In this document: piece after piece, positions 22,048 to 33,590 of the stretch
Position numbering within the stretch: position 1 is the first letter of the stretch
Layout: the number at the start of each line of letters is the position of its first letter
NCBI GenBank assembly: GCA_022495995.1
Contig: JAFEMH010000333.1
Location: 744,001 to 808,000 of the forward strand
Direction: 5' to 3'
Source: Adenophora triphylla var. japonica
Lineage: Eukaryota; Streptophyta; Magnoliopsida; Asterales; Campanulaceae
DNA: 64,000 bases
Made by a program: the position numbers and the translations under genes
Notes under the pieces: generated by a model
What the model saw: the letters and a program-made list of their open reading frames with translations, nothing else
The model's database searches: none
Told to the model about the DNA's origin: nothing

Positions 22048-22140
22048 TTTTCTTTTTCTTTTATGTGCAACCCTGTCTTTTGCCTAGACCGCCCTTTTTG
22101 GGGTTTTCAGCCTAGCTGGGTATTACTCTTTTTGCACTTT
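21955..22140 (-). other. Hairpin H1 after pol of B, duplicated
   Basis: Two copies (about 21959-21992 and 22083-22115) of the CTAGG...CCC/GGG...CCTAG block, about 120 bp apart and separated by a long T run (22020-22046). A has one copy at 8441-8472. The duplication includes GTGCAGCCCTG on one side and AGAGTAATACCC (minus strand) on the other. Confidence 0.55.
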
Positions 22141-22175
22141 TTTTTTTTTATTTATTTTTTTATTATTTTTTTCTT

Positions 22176-23450
22176 TTAGACATAGTATCTTTTGAGCTTA
22201 TCACCGTTATTTGGGTGGACAAAGGGATTGCCGTCCAGTCTGCAAGCTTCATGGCTCCTCCCAGATAGTATCTTACGCACCACATAATGGCCGATCCAAA
22301 CGGGTTCCCATTTTCCCGGGGTTGTCTGCGGTAGGGGCTTCACTTTCAACACTAAGTCACCCTCTTTGATGTCTACGGCCTTGACCTTTTTATCAAACGC
22401 TACGGCCATCCGCCTGCGGTAGGCTCGGGTGTGTTCCATGGCTTTTAGCCTTCTCTCGTCAAGCGGGGCTAACTCATCATGCAGCGCAACCATTCCACTT
22501 CATTGACACTTTGTTTTCCGGGAGGACCCTTAATGACGGGATTTCCAACTCCAGTGGTAACACTTGCTTCCATCCCGTAGGTTAAGGCAAAAGGAGTTTC
22601 TCCTGTAGGCATTCGACAGACGTTACGTAGCCCCGAGTGCCAAGTGCGGCTTTTCGGGCCAATCACGACCACGGGTGGCCATCTTCCGGATGATCCGTTC
22701 GAGCGTCTTATTAGTAGCTTCCACGGCTCCATTAGTCGAGGTGCATGCGGAGACGACTTGTGGCGAAGTGATTACTGAATTACGACGGCAACCTATCGCA
22801 GTCCCCTTCAAAGTGCGACCCATTATCGGAAATGATCTCGTTGGGCACCCCATATACGCACATTATGTTTTCTTTGGTGAATTGGGCCACTTTTACGGAA
22901 GTGAGGACCTTGTAAGACTTGGCCTCTACCCACTTGGTGAAGGAGTCGATGGCTACTAGCACAAATTCATGCCCATTGCTTCTGTAGGGGCTATTTTCCC
23001 TATCACGTCAATACCCCAAGTTGCAAACGGCCAAGGAGTCGTCATGCGGTGCGGAGTCATGAGGCGGGAGATGGTTGAGGTTGGCAAACCGCCGGCACTT
23101 GTCGCATGCTCGGACGTGCTGGACACGATCTGTTTCCATGGAAATCCGGTAGTAACCCATTACGAGGATCACTTGCATCGGGGCTGGCATTCATATGGGG
23201 ACCGCGGGGACCATTGTGGACTTCGGATCATCAATTCTTTGGCCCTTTCTTGAGTGACGCACAAGAGGAGTGGTCCTTGGTATCGCTTCTTGTACAAGTT
23301 GCCTCCTAGAATGACATAATGGGAGGCCAACCTTTTCGAGCTTGCAAGCTCTTGGCTCGACACCTTCTTTTGGTCTACCTTCTTCGTCTTTGAAAGTGAC
23401 TCTCCATCTTTGAGGAGCTGGTAAATTTGATTGTACCGGGGTTCCTTCAT
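22176..23450 (-). pseudogene. pol: Integrase of element B (broken)
   Basis: Pieces on the minus strand in order: zinc-binding N-terminus (QHVRACDKCRRFANLNHLPP, about 23130-23070), core (LVAIDSFTKWVEAKSYKVL with the first Asp near 22960, IISDNGSHFEGDCDRLP with the second Asp, VEATNKTLERII with the Glu) and C-terminus (LDERRLKAMEHTRAYRRRMA to KLKRYYV, ending 22176). At least four frameshifts break the frame. Confidence 0.85.
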
Positions 23451-23466
23451 AGGCTCGGGTCCCAGT

Positions 23467-24410
23467 CTACTTCACAACGAAGGTTGGGGCTTCTCTTCTA
23501 CCCACTCGGAAGGGTTTTATGGCTTTTCCCTCGGGGATCTCTACCAATGAGGCTAGAGTAGCTAATGCATCTGCGAACTGTTCTTTTCCCTTGGCAAGTA
23601 GTGGAAGGTCACTTCTACGAGCTGTCCGATCCAACTCCTCCATATGGGCATGATACCGCTGCGGGTTAGGGTCCACGAGTCTTCCACTTGTTGGAAACAC
23701 GATTGATGATCGGGCGAGTCTCCGTAAACTTCTAGCTCCTTGACATTCCTTTCTAAGGCGGCTTCCAAACCGGTAATGCGAGGCTTCATACTCGGCAACA
23801 TTGTTCGTGGCGGGGAAGTTCAACTTGAGGGCTATGGGTGTATGCTCATCCTTCGGATCGACCGGTAGCATCCCGATACCGTTTCCTCTTTTGTTAGCGG
23901 CTCAGTCAAAGAACAAGCGCCATCGGTTTTCGGGTTCATTTGCAAAGATCCCTTCATGCAGGAATTGGGGTTCGAGCCCTCTGTCTTCATTCTTTGGGAA
24001 AGTTTGCCGGGTGGTCGACAATGCTTGACCCTTGATAGCCTTTTCTGGTCACATAGTTGATGTCGTACTCTGCTAAGAAGAAGGACCACTTTGCTAGACG
24101 CATCGAGAGGAAGGCTTATCAAAGATGTATTTGATGGGGTCCATTTTTGAGACCAAATTCACGGGGTGGGCTTGCATATAATGCTTCAACTTGCCGACTA
24201 CCCGGACCGATCTGCACGAGTCTTTTCACATCTTTGAGTAATTGAGCTCACTTCCTGCAGCTTCAGTGACAAAGTAAATGGCGTTTTCTACCCGAGAGTC
24301 TTTCTTTTCTGAGCAAGCATAGCCCCAAGCTGCCGTATCGGTGACGGTGAGATAGAGCGAGAAGAGGTTTTGTCTATGTGGGGGCATAGCAGGAGGGTGT
24401 ACCAAGTATG
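23467..24410 (-). pseudogene. pol: RNase H and second (archaeal-type) RNase H of B, broken
   Basis: First RNase H remnants: LYLTVTDTAA and VVGKLKHYMQAHP (24400-24130). The second domain begins about 23950 with FFD, then ATNNVAEYEAS (23830), KELEVYGDSPDHQS (23720-23670) and KEQFADALATLASLVEIPEG (23590-23520). It is the counterpart of the better kept domains in C. An extra archaeal-type RNase H is a known mark of plant Tat elements. Confidence 0.8.
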
Positions 24411-25470
24411 CCTTGATCTGGTCAAAAGCATCCTGGCATTCTTCGGTCCATTACGTGTCTACGTTCTTCTTCATGAGCTTGAAGATGGGCTCGCACATAG
24501 TGGTCAGCGGTCACGAAACGGCTAATGTCTTGCGGTTTTCCCATAAAGCTCTTGACTTACATGCAGGTCCGAGGTGGCCTCATATCCATAATGGCTTTGA
24601 TCTTTTGGGGGTCAACCTCGATACCTCGTTTCGTGACCATATACCCAAGCACTTTTCCCCTTGTCACTCCGAAGGTGCATTTAGCAGGGTTTAGTCTCAT
24701 GGAATGTTGTCTCAGTCTCTCAAAGAACTTCCGCGGAGTCAACAAATTGCTGCCCGTCCTTGCCTTTGGAGTGGATTATCATGTCGTCTACGTAGACCTC
24801 GATCTCCTTGTGGATCATGTCATGAAAAAGCGCGGTCGCTGCCCTTTGATAAGTAGCCCCGGCGTTCTTAAGCCCAAATGGCATCACCGTATAACAGTAA
24901 GTTCCCCACGGCGTGGTGAAGGCTGTCTTTTCTTGGTCTTCCTCAGCCATCTTGATCTGGTTGTATCCTGCAAAGCCGTCAACGAAGGATTTGACTTCGT
25001 AGTTGGCAGTGGAGTCTACCAGGATGTCTATGTTTGGCAAAGGGTAATCGTCCTTGGGGCTGGCCTTGTTCACATCTCGGAAATCCACACAGCAGCGCAC
25101 CTTCCCATTGGCCTTGGTGACGGTCACAATATTGGACAACCATGTCGGATATTCGATGACTCTGATGAATCCTACCCGCAGTAGCTTCTCAATTTCTTCT
25201 TTGACTGTAGAGACCATTCGGCTTGATCTTCCTCGGTTTACGCTTCTTGGTTTAGCATGCGGTGCTAGAGGGATTACGTGCTCTACTATCGAACTATCTA
25301 GCCCCGGCATATCCTGTATGACCATGCAAACACGTCGACGTATTCCCTGAGCGGATCGATCGATGCACTGTTCAACCCACTGGAAGAAGTTTCCGATCTG
25401 TGTCTCTTTAGGTTCCTTGACGGTACCCAAGTTCACACTTGTCAAAACCTCCTCGGCGGCTTGGGCCCTG
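24411..25470 (-). pseudogene. pol: Reverse transcriptase of element B
   Basis: Minus strand from about 25470: LTSVNLGTVKEPKETQIGNF, IEKLLRVGFIRVIEYPTW, VCCVDF-like CCVDFRDVNKASPKDDYPLP, PFGLKNAGATYQRA, and the catalytic YVDD at 24794-24783. The frame breaks near 24735 and resumes (FFERLRQHSMRLNPAKCTFG). The N-terminal part has a short scrambled segment near 25250-25380. The catalytic residues are present but the frame is not continuous. Confidence 0.88.
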
Positions 25471-26180
25471 TTTTCCTCTTTTACGAAACACTGCTTAAAG
25501 ATTTCTTTAATGTATTGTTCATTTAGTGTGTTTGCATCTTGTTCAAATGATTCATTATTAAGCTTGTTGTTAAGTTTTGAGTTAATTTATCATTTGTTAA
25601 GTTGGCAATAAGAGGATACTCGTAAAGATCTGTCATTTCATTCAAAATAAGGGGAAAGATGACATCGATTACATTTTGGTAGTCCTCGGGCGTGAGGCCT
25701 TCGGATGACTCGGAAGGCTGGAATTCAAAGATTCTGACTCAAGCGAACGAGACGCTGCGACTCTGGACCCTACACTACTTATTGACTCGAGGGTGGCTTG
25801 ACAAGGGTTGGGCCAGGGATCTCACTCCTTCTTCTTTGTTGCCACAGGGAGTAGCGGTCTTGTCGGCGTTCTCATCACTGTGGATCATAATTGCCTTTGT
25901 TGACACCATTTCCATGGGGAATACATGGCTACAGCGGAATCTCCTTTACGAACTTAACTTTATGCATCGGTACCTGCAGGGCGGTAGGACCGGTTGTGCT
26001 TTCGGCATCGAGATACGGCTTTCTTCATCCCAAAAGTCTTACGGCCGGTTCACTCTTCTTTCCACCTTTTCCCAAACAGTGGGGTGATCCTCGGGAGTGG
26101 TAAGAGCCATTACAAATACATTATGCTCATCATGGGTGATGAAGGGTTACGAAGAAACTTTCATTAACATGGCTTGTTTC
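25471..26180 (-). pseudogene. Linker of B where protease should be
   Basis: Contains the pre-RT linker (LYEYPLIANLTNDKLTQN near 25640-25590; SEGLTPEDY near 25700) and decayed linker sequence. The whole DNG-motif protease and GLGLGK region seen in A and C is not found, so protease appears deleted. Confidence 0.6.
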
Positions 26181-28233
26181 ACTTCAAACTCGCAGTCCTC
26201 ATAAGTGAGCCTTTCTTACGTAATCTTGACCATGGTTCTTGGTTCGATGTCATAGAAAAGAGGCCGAGCTCGACAACATTAACAAAATCGGTTCCGACTA
26301 TGGGCCCAATCTGTCCTTCCATGGCGGCGGCGTTAATCAAATCTTTCCACTTTCCTTGCAATTCGGCATAAGGAACATTGAACTTGAGAATGTCTATGAT
26401 CTCTGGATTTCCAAAGTTGGCGCATTTGTCTCCCGAACTCAATCATGTTGACTGATTGTTAGGTGGAAGAGGGTTCTTGACCACATTAGGACCCGAGGTG
26501 GTTCCAACTTGCCTTCTTCAATTAGATCGGGAATTTCAAGTAGGTGCAATCATTGGTGTTATGCCCATGATATTTGTGGAAGCGGCAATGTTTGGTTTCG
26601 TCCATTCGACATTAGGGTTTTACGGGTTTCCGGTTTTCCAAAGGTCGATGAGTCCTTCGGCTACCAAACCGTCAAAGACCTTCTCCGGTGGCATTCCAAA
26701 ATCTTACGCGGTATAGAAACGAGGTCTCGGTTTCGCAACTACTTGGCTTGAATTACTGTCCCACTTTCTCATTACGGATGTAATTGGACGGCGCCGACCG
26801 TTTCTTTTCCCTTTATAGTGACAGTAGGGCGTTTGACACGCGCTTTGTAGCGATAAGAGCTGGGCGATCACGTGGCGGGGCCATGTTGAAGGCATTTTCA
26901 AACTTGGTACCGGCATTTACCATTGCTCGAAGGTCGGGATAATAGTAATTGCCAATTTGGACCCTTAGTTGAGGCTTTAGGCGGGATTGGAAGATCTCCA
27001 TCTGTTCCTCTTCATTCGGTGGGGTCATCATTTCACTAAGCTTCCGAGTTCCATCTCTTGTAAAATTCACTCACGGCTCGTGCAGGGCGTAGAGTGCCTT
27101 GTAGATCATTCCTGCTTTGGTTTCCCAATTCAAATTGGCCTTATACTTCTCGAAAGGCTTCCTTAATTTGGTCCCGGGTGGCTCGGGCTTACGGTTTTAC
27201 GTGCGGGAACCATCTAAGAGTGAACCCTTTAATGACAAGCGAAAATGGTCGGCCATTTGCTGATGTGTACGATCCTTGGCTCTCATGGCAAGAAGGTAAC
27301 TTTCAATATGAGTCAGGGGACAATCGGTGCCGTTGAACTTTTCAATCTACGGCATCCGGAATTTTGGAGGAAGAGGGACAATCTTGCTAGGATCGGTAAT
27401 CGATATGCCGCCTTTTTGGTGTTCGGTTCTCAGAACTTCTCTGCATTGACTTAACTTGTTCCATCAACCAAGTCATGTTGGGGTCGGGGGACGGTTTCGA
27501 CTACGAAGCGAGGCTTGTCGAGATTTGAGTGGCGGGGCTGTGGGTGGCACGGTGGTAGGCAGTACCGTGGCTTGGGAGTCTTTAGAAGGGAAATAGGTGT
27601 AAACTTGGCACAGTCCGGTGTTTCCACTGAGGCGACCGAGAGGCATAGGAATTAGGCTCATAGTTGCGAAGTAGGAAAAAGGAGCCTCGTGGGATCCTAT
27701 TGGCAAGGTTGGGGGTGGAAGATCTGTTGTGGCGGGCGGGAGCTGAAAAGGTCACTTGATTGATTCGAGGCACGGAAGTTATGCAGGACGGCCCATATTG
27801 GGGAGAGGAGCGAATCCCATAGGGTAATGCGAGAGGCTGCGTTACGGGAATAGGCTGTGGCGTTTGTTCTCTGTTGGTAGGGAACAAAGTGGGTCTTATC
27901 GAGGAGGAGAGGGTGTCGGGACCCTAATGGCTTGGGATACGGAAAAGGCCGAAAAGGGACGGAGTCTTTGGCAAAGGCTCATATGTGGGTGGAGGAGGGC
28001 ACCGGTTATAGGCTAGAGGGTGAGATGGTTACTTACGGAGTTTCATCTTCTACCATAACCAAGTAACCATTGGGCTCTACCACTATCTGGACCCCATGAC
28101 GGCGTAGCGCATCAATGAGCATGGCTCTTTGTTCCTCATGGGCCTTACGACTATTTTCCAAGGCTAAGGCTAGCTCTTCTTCCCTAGTCATCTGGTTACC
28201 CAAACCGGTGATGTTCTCTGTCGAATCGGACAT
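26181..28233 (-). pseudogene. gag: gag of element B (broken)
   Basis: Starts at ATG 28233 (MSDSTENITGLGNQMTREEE) and stops after 66 codons. Later pieces: Pro/Gln-rich N-terminal region (27890-27580), capsid (YKANLNWETKAGM near 27130, EEEQMEIFQSRLKPQLR near 27010-26960, DLRAMVNAGTKFENAF) and a zinc-knuckle variant C-X2-H-X4-H-X4-C (CRFHKYHGHNTNDC, about 26590-26545). The residue just after the early stop aligns with A's VEEEEDANP, so I read it as a nonsense change, although GTAAGT there could also act as a splice donor. Confidence 0.8.
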
Positions 28234-29928
28234 TCGACTCTACGGGTGACCAAGCGAGGATTACGGCGAGCGTACGAGAATTCTGCGCTAACAAGTCGGC
28301 GGCCGGTGTTCTCACCCACTTCTTTCTCGGCTGCGGGAAAGGGATAGGAAAGGTTTAGACTCGGGGTAGGTGTTTAGGGTGAAGGCTCGGGCAATATGCA
28401 AATTAGAATCTTCCGGTTTACTTAAAACAGTGTCTTTTATTAATATCTATTTGGTTGGAAAAGGGGTTTGCCCTTCTTTTTCGTAACTACACTAGATCTG
28501 GATCGGTGGGTTCCGTCACTACGTCTATAAGCCCCTCGTATTCCACCTGTATTTCGACCTCCCGGGGTGGACAGCCCGGGCGAGGGTCCTATAGGGCACG
28601 CGGATCCCACCGACCGAGAGTAAAGAACGCTCCTAACGGGTCTAGCGGGTCAAAGGAACTTTCAATGCACGAGCGATGCGGATTATAGTCAAGGCAATGC
28701 GGGAAAGTCTCGTCTTTACGCCTTGATAGGATTTTGGCGAGAATTTCGCTTGAGCGAATGACGTTTTGACTTTCGGTAATGTCCGAGAAGATAATAGGCA
28801 TGGGTCGAGTGGCAAAAGCCGGATGACACAGTGTCACATTGAACTTCGTTGCATACGCCGGGCGTGAGTTAGAATCGAAGTCAATGCCGGGTCAAGATCT
28901 TGCCAATTTTTCCTTGTCGGAATTTTAGTAGAGCTTCGCTTGAGCGAAAGATCTTTTGATTTGTTGGCAAAGATTCGGTCTTGACTCTTACGCATTCCGT
29001 GCAGGTCAAGGTCAATAGTCAATGTCGGAGTTGAGATCTCGCCAATTTTTCCTTGTCGGAATTTTGGCAGAGTTCTTCTTCCGTTATGAACTAAGGCTTG
29101 ACCTTTACGAGGGTATGCAAGCTGGGCTATATGACACGGACTAGACCAAAAACCAACCAAAAGTCACGGTTTTGAAACGTGTGACACGGGTTTGTGCATT
29201 GGTCGACATTTTGCCATGGGGAGGTTGGGATGATTCCGTGCGCGCCCGGGAGCATCGTAAGGCTGTCCGTGACTGCAGCTGGAACCACCCTCGGGTTTGA
29301 AGGACGTGCGTGCAAAAGTGTACAGGATATATCTGGTGCGCGTAGTGTGCGGTCTCCTAAAAATGTTCCTTTTTGAGTTAAAATAGAGATTTTCAGAAAT
29401 GTGTTTTAAAGGAATGATTTTCGGGACGGGGAGAATGCAACACATAAGCACGTAAATTTTAAGGAGCCCAGATCGGTCATGGAGGTGAGTAGCCCCAAGG
29501 CTGCTAGGGGCTGCCCAGATTAACCATGATTTTTCTGGTGGAATTGCCCGAGGTCGCCCGGTCAGAATCCAAGGAGGATTGAGCCGTACGACTGCATGGA
29601 TCAATTTTCCAGGTTCCACTCCTTTTGCTATTTTTCGGGTTGTTTCCCGTTTCAAAGTATGCACAAATTCCAAGATGCAAATGATGCAATGCATGGTAAA
29701 GAAAGCAAGCATGATTAATGAAATCGGTGACGGGAGTCTAACCCGCTCAAAGGGAAAAGCTTTCTAATTTTTTTTTCGAAAAAGTGATACTGGTACGTGG
29801 ATTGTTAAACCACCGGTTATCCCAACTCCCACGTCAGGGAGTGTACAGGAAGGGTAAGTGGTTTCCACCTATATACCGAGTATCGATTTTTTTTGTTTTG
29901 AAAATAAAAGCTTTACTCCTTTGGGGTT
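28234..29928 (-). other. 5' leader of element B
   Basis: Leader between primer site and gag. The part 28480-28625 matches A 1515-1675. A roughly 80-bp segment with GATCTCGCCAATTTTTCCTT is present twice (28890-28960 and 29030-29080). A GATGCAAATGATGCAATGCA motif near 29670 echoes the LTR repeats. No complete gene. Confidence 0.65.
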
Positions 29929-29946
29929 TCCCCAGCGGAGTCACCA
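29929..29946 (-). other. Primer-binding site of element B
   Basis: Minus strand TGGTGACTCCGCTGGGGA, three bases after the LTR end. One base differs from A's site (C to T), which still allows G:U pairing with the same tRNA-Arg 3' end. Confidence 0.85.
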
Positions 29947-29949
29947 AAC

Positions 29950-31657
29950 TGTGAATGTGTGCCCAAATTTTGTTTTTTGTTGGATTCACGCGAGTTTGAA
30001 GACATCCGGTTTAATTTGAAAAACGGAGTCGCCACGCCATTTTGATTACCTCAAAACTTTGAAAAAAAGGTTTTATGGGTTCGGAGGTTAAGTTACCCCT
30101 TGGGAAGAACGTTTGGCGTTCACCCAAGGTGCCTTGCCGGAGCAAGTCTCCCATGATTTCATTAATCGTGCTTGCTTGCGTGCTTTCTTGTGTGCATGTG
30201 TTTGAAAATAAGGAGGGAATGTCCCAAGTCGTCTTCTGGACGTACAAACCATTTGTTGGTTGTCGCTCGGGATTTCTTGGAATTTATGTATTCGGGATTA
30301 TGATCCCGTCCTCATCTTGGACTTGTGATCATCACATTTTTTAGACCTTGGGACTTGCGTGATCGAGAGAATGAATCTCTTTGTGGTCAAAGATGAGGTT
30401 CTTTAGAAAAGGAGGGTCCTTAGCCCATAAATCCTACACTTTAAGATGGTCGAGCTTGTATAGATGCTTCATACTCATCTTAAGTGATAATCGGAGATAT
30501 AGGGTTCGAAGGTGTCCCTTTTCTAAAGAGATTATGAAACCTTTATGGAAGGAACGATGTAAAGATAGGATCTTTTACATCGGTCCGTTCCTAGGTTGCT
30601 AATGGGGGAATGGGGGAAATGTATGTAAAAATGACACTTTAATGAAAAGATGACATTTTTGGGTTGCAAATGATGCACTTAATTCAAAGAAATGATCTTT
30701 ATTGCAAATGATGCATAAAGATTTGATTTTTATGCAAATGATGCATTTTTGTTGAAGAAATTGGCATTCATTATGCAAATGATGCATAAAGATTGCATTT
30801 TGAAAAGCATATGATGCTAGTTTATGGTAAAGACGTGGTCTTTAAAGCAAATGATGCTTGGAAAAGGGATTTTGAATGCAAATGATGCATTTTGATTGAA
30901 AAGATTTGATTTTTATATGCAAAGGATGCATAAAGATGACATTTTTATTTGAAAATGGGGGTTTTAGGTGCAAAGGATGCACCTTTATGGGAAAAGACTA
31001 CATTTTTATGACAAATGATGTCTAATGCATGCAAAAGGGGAAGGGGGAATATGAAGATATGATCTTTAATCTACCAAGTCCCAAGCAATATAAAGGTAAT
31101 GCAATGAGCAATTTATAAAGCAATTAGGATGCGAGGTTAGGGCGTGCGAGGTTACCAATGGCTTCCTTCTTCTTCGGGCGGAGCTAGGAGGAGAGGTTGG
31201 TCTTGGATCTTCAAGGAGGAGGGAGGGAGCTTCTTGGCCTTCTTCTTCACCTTCTTGAGCTTCCAGCAGTATTCTTCACGTATTTGGAGTGTTTGTGGGT
31301 GATTTGTTGTGTTAATTGTGTGTTGAAATGGGTAGAGGAGGGCTCTATTTATAGGCAGTCTGGATAAGGCTAATGAAGCCGTGCGGCTAAGGACAGCGAG
31401 CTAATGCAGCCGTGCGGCATTATCCACAATGACTCAGCATTCTAGAACCATGCAAGGTGGCAAATTCTAGAACCTTTCCTCCTAATTAAGAAAAACGTGT
31501 TTCTTAATTAGGAAGGATCCTCTTCAGCCCTAAATTAATTAAAAACAGTTCCGGAATGTTTCCGGAACACTAGGAAGGTCTGGGGAATTACCGGAAAACT
31601 TACCGAAATTGCCGGGAAATTTAACCGGAAGGCATGAGCCAGATTTGGGTACTTACA
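29950..31657 (-). repeat. 5' LTR of element B
   Basis: 1708 bp, with proper TG...CA ends on the minus strand (TGTAAGTACCC ... CATTCACA). Differs from the 3' LTR at about 12 positions, nine of them transitions. The TATA box is at 31353-31346 and the dyad boxes at 31377-31388 and about 31408-31419. Confidence 0.95.
31346..31419 (-). promoter_or_regulatory. LTR promoter of B (5' LTR copy)
   Basis: TATAAATA (31353-31346) with AGCCGTGCGGCT 23 nt upstream (31377-31388) and GCCGTGCGGC 31 bp beyond. This copy would drive the element's genomic RNA. Confidence 0.7.
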
Positions 31658-31668
31658 GCGTGTTCCAT
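31658..31668 (-). pseudogene. First codons of A antisense gene 1, cut off by element B
   Basis: ATGGAACACGC on the minus strand. Removing B and one GCGTG copy joins it in frame to 13673 and gives an open first exon of 56 codons ending at the donor at 13516. The start context and length fit exon 1 of B gene 1. Confidence 0.7.
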
Positions 31669-31842
31669 TGCTAGAAAATCGAAGAAAATCGGAAGATTTC
31701 GAAGCTTTCTAGGCCAACAATGGCGGTTTTGACTCTCTCCCTCGTCTCTCTCTCGTGAAACTGGAAATTGGTGAAGAAGAAACCAAAAGGGCGGCGGCCC
31801 TCTTTTAAAACCAATCTGACTTCCATTCTGGTCCGCGCGGAT
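31669..31842 (-). promoter_or_regulatory. Putative promoter and 5' untranslated region of A antisense gene 1
   Basis: TCCGCGCGGA (31832-31841) precedes TTTTAAAA (31810-31803) by 21 nt on the minus strand. A GA-rich leader (GAGAGAGAGACGAGGGAGAG) then leads to ATG 31668. The box is identical to that in A's LTR (34741-34750), in a similar position relative to TATA. Confidence 0.6.
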
Positions 31843-31963
31843 GAGATGGAAGGGTCAAAAAGACCATTTTGCCCTTTAAAATTTCAGGACTCTGCAGTTT
31901 AGTCATCAACTTAACAGAGTTAACCAAAGTTAACCAAAGTTAACCCCCTCTTCAAAAGAGCTA

Positions 31964-33590
31964 AACGGCAGTCAAACGTAAGTCCGATTTCTCCGAGAAA
32001 GATAACGGAATCCCGTTTCTTTCATCAAAATCATCAACGGCAGTCAAACGTATGTCCGATTTCTCCGAGAAAGATAACGGAATCCCGTTTCTTTCATCAA
32101 AATCATCAACGGCAGTCAAACGGAAGTCCGATTTCTCCGAGAAAGATAACGGAATCCCATTTCTTTCATCAAAATCATCAACGGCAGTCAAACGTAAGTC
32201 CGACTTCTCCGAGAAAGATAACGGAATCCCGTTTCTTTCATCAAAATCATCAACGGCAGTAAAACGTAAGTCCGATTTCTCCGAGAAAGATAACGGAATC
32301 CCGTTTCTTTCATCAAAATCATCAACGGCAGTCAAACGTAAGTCCGATTTCTCCGAGAAAGATAACGGAATCCCGTCTCTTTCATCAAAATCATCAACGG
32401 CAGTCAAACGTAAGTCCGATTTCTCCGAGAAAGATAACGGAATCCCGTTCCTTTCATCAAAATCGTCAACGGCAGTCAAACGTAAGTCCGATTTCTCCGA
32501 GAAAGATAACGGAATCCCGTTTCTTTCATCAAAATCATTAACGGCAGTCAAACGTAAGTCCGATTTCTCCGAGAAAGATAACGGAATCCCGTCTCTTTCA
32601 TCAAAATCATCAACGGCAGTCAAACGTAAGTCCGATTTCTCCGAGAAAGATAACGGAATCCCGTTTCTTTCATCAAAATCATCAACGGCAGTCAAACGTA
32701 AGTCCGATTTCTCCGAGAAAGATAACGGAATCCCGTCTCTTTCATCAAAATCGTCAACGGCAGTAAAACGTAAGTCCGATTTCTCCGAGAAAGATAACGG
32801 AATCCCGTTCCTTTCATCAAAATCGTCAACGGCAGTCAAACGTAAGTCCGATTTCTACGAGAAAGATAACGGAATCTCGTTTCTTTCATCAAAATCGTCA
32901 ATGGCAGTCAAACGTAAGTCCGATTTCTCCGAGAAAGATAACGGAATCCCGTCTCTTTCATCAAAATCGTCAACGGCAGTCAAACGTAAGTCCGATTTCT
33001 TCGAGAAAGATAACGGAATCCCGTCTCTTTCATCAAAATCATCAACGGCAGTCAAACGTAAGTCCGATTTCTCAGAGAAAGATAACGAAATCCCGTCTCT
33101 TTCATCAAAATCATCAACGGCAGTCAAACGTAAGTCCGATTTCTCCGAGAAAGATAACGGAATCCCGTTCCTTTCATCAAAATCGTCAACGGCAGTCAAA
33201 CGTAAGTCCGATTTCTCCGAGAAAGATAACGGAATCCCGTTTCTTTCATCAAAATCATCAACGGCAGTCAAACGTAAGTCCGATTTCTCCGAGAAAGATA
33301 ACGGAATCCCGTTCCTTTCATCAAAATCGTCAACGGCAGTCAAACGTAAGTCCGATTTCTCCAAGAAAGATAACGGAATCCCGTTTCTTTCATCAAAATC
33401 GTCAACAGCAGTCAAAAGTAAGTCCGATTTCTCCGAGAAAGATAACGGAATCCCGTTCCTTTCATCAAAATCGTCAACGGCAGTCAAACGTAAGTCCGAT
33501 TTCTCCGAGAAAGATAACGGAATCCCGTTTCTTTCATCAAAATCGTCAACAGCAGTAAAATATAAGTCCGATTTCCCCAGCAAAAGCTAA
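31964..33590 (+). repeat. Tandem array of 72-bp units in A 3' untranslated region
   Basis: About 22.5 copies, highly uniform, of a unit containing GTAAGTCCGATTTCTCCGAG, AAAGATAACGGAATCCCG and TTTCATCAAAATCATCAACG. As 72 is a multiple of 3 and the unit has no stop, both strands read open for hundreds of codons (for example SDFSEKDNGIPFLSSKS repeats). I treat this as a by-product. Arrays at this place are typical of Tat/Ogre elements. The number of copies could be mis-assembled. Confidence 0.93.

Larger units (their letters stand above)
13679..31657 (-). mobile_element. Element B: young, defective Ogre-like Tat element inserted in A
   Basis: About 18 kb on the minus strand. Two LTRs of 1708 bp each (13679-15386 and 29950-31657) have no length difference and about 12 substitutions by eye. 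The 5-bp target duplication is GCGTG (13674-13678 and 31658-31662). Order on the minus strand: 5' LTR, primer site, leader, gag, RT, RNase H, second RNase H, integrase, hairpins H2/H1, two antisense genes (on +), 50-bp array, polypurine tract, 3' LTR. Protease is missing and every coding part has frameshifts. It sits inside exon 1 of A's antisense gene 1. Confidence 0.95.

Noticed and set aside
28020..28040. Splice donor (GTAAGT) ending a short first gag exon in B
   Set aside because: The following codons align with A's uninterrupted gag, so a nonsense change is simpler. No acceptor could be placed.
29929..29946. tRNA gene end
   Set aside because: Only the 18-base primer-binding complement is present, next to an LTR. 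No tRNA body.
32052..33590. 512-codon open frame of 24-residue repeats (and 292/242 codons on the other strand) as a protein gene
   Set aside because: The frame follows from a stop-free unit whose length is a multiple of three. Both strands are open, there is no promoter or start context, and it lies in the 3' array of element A.
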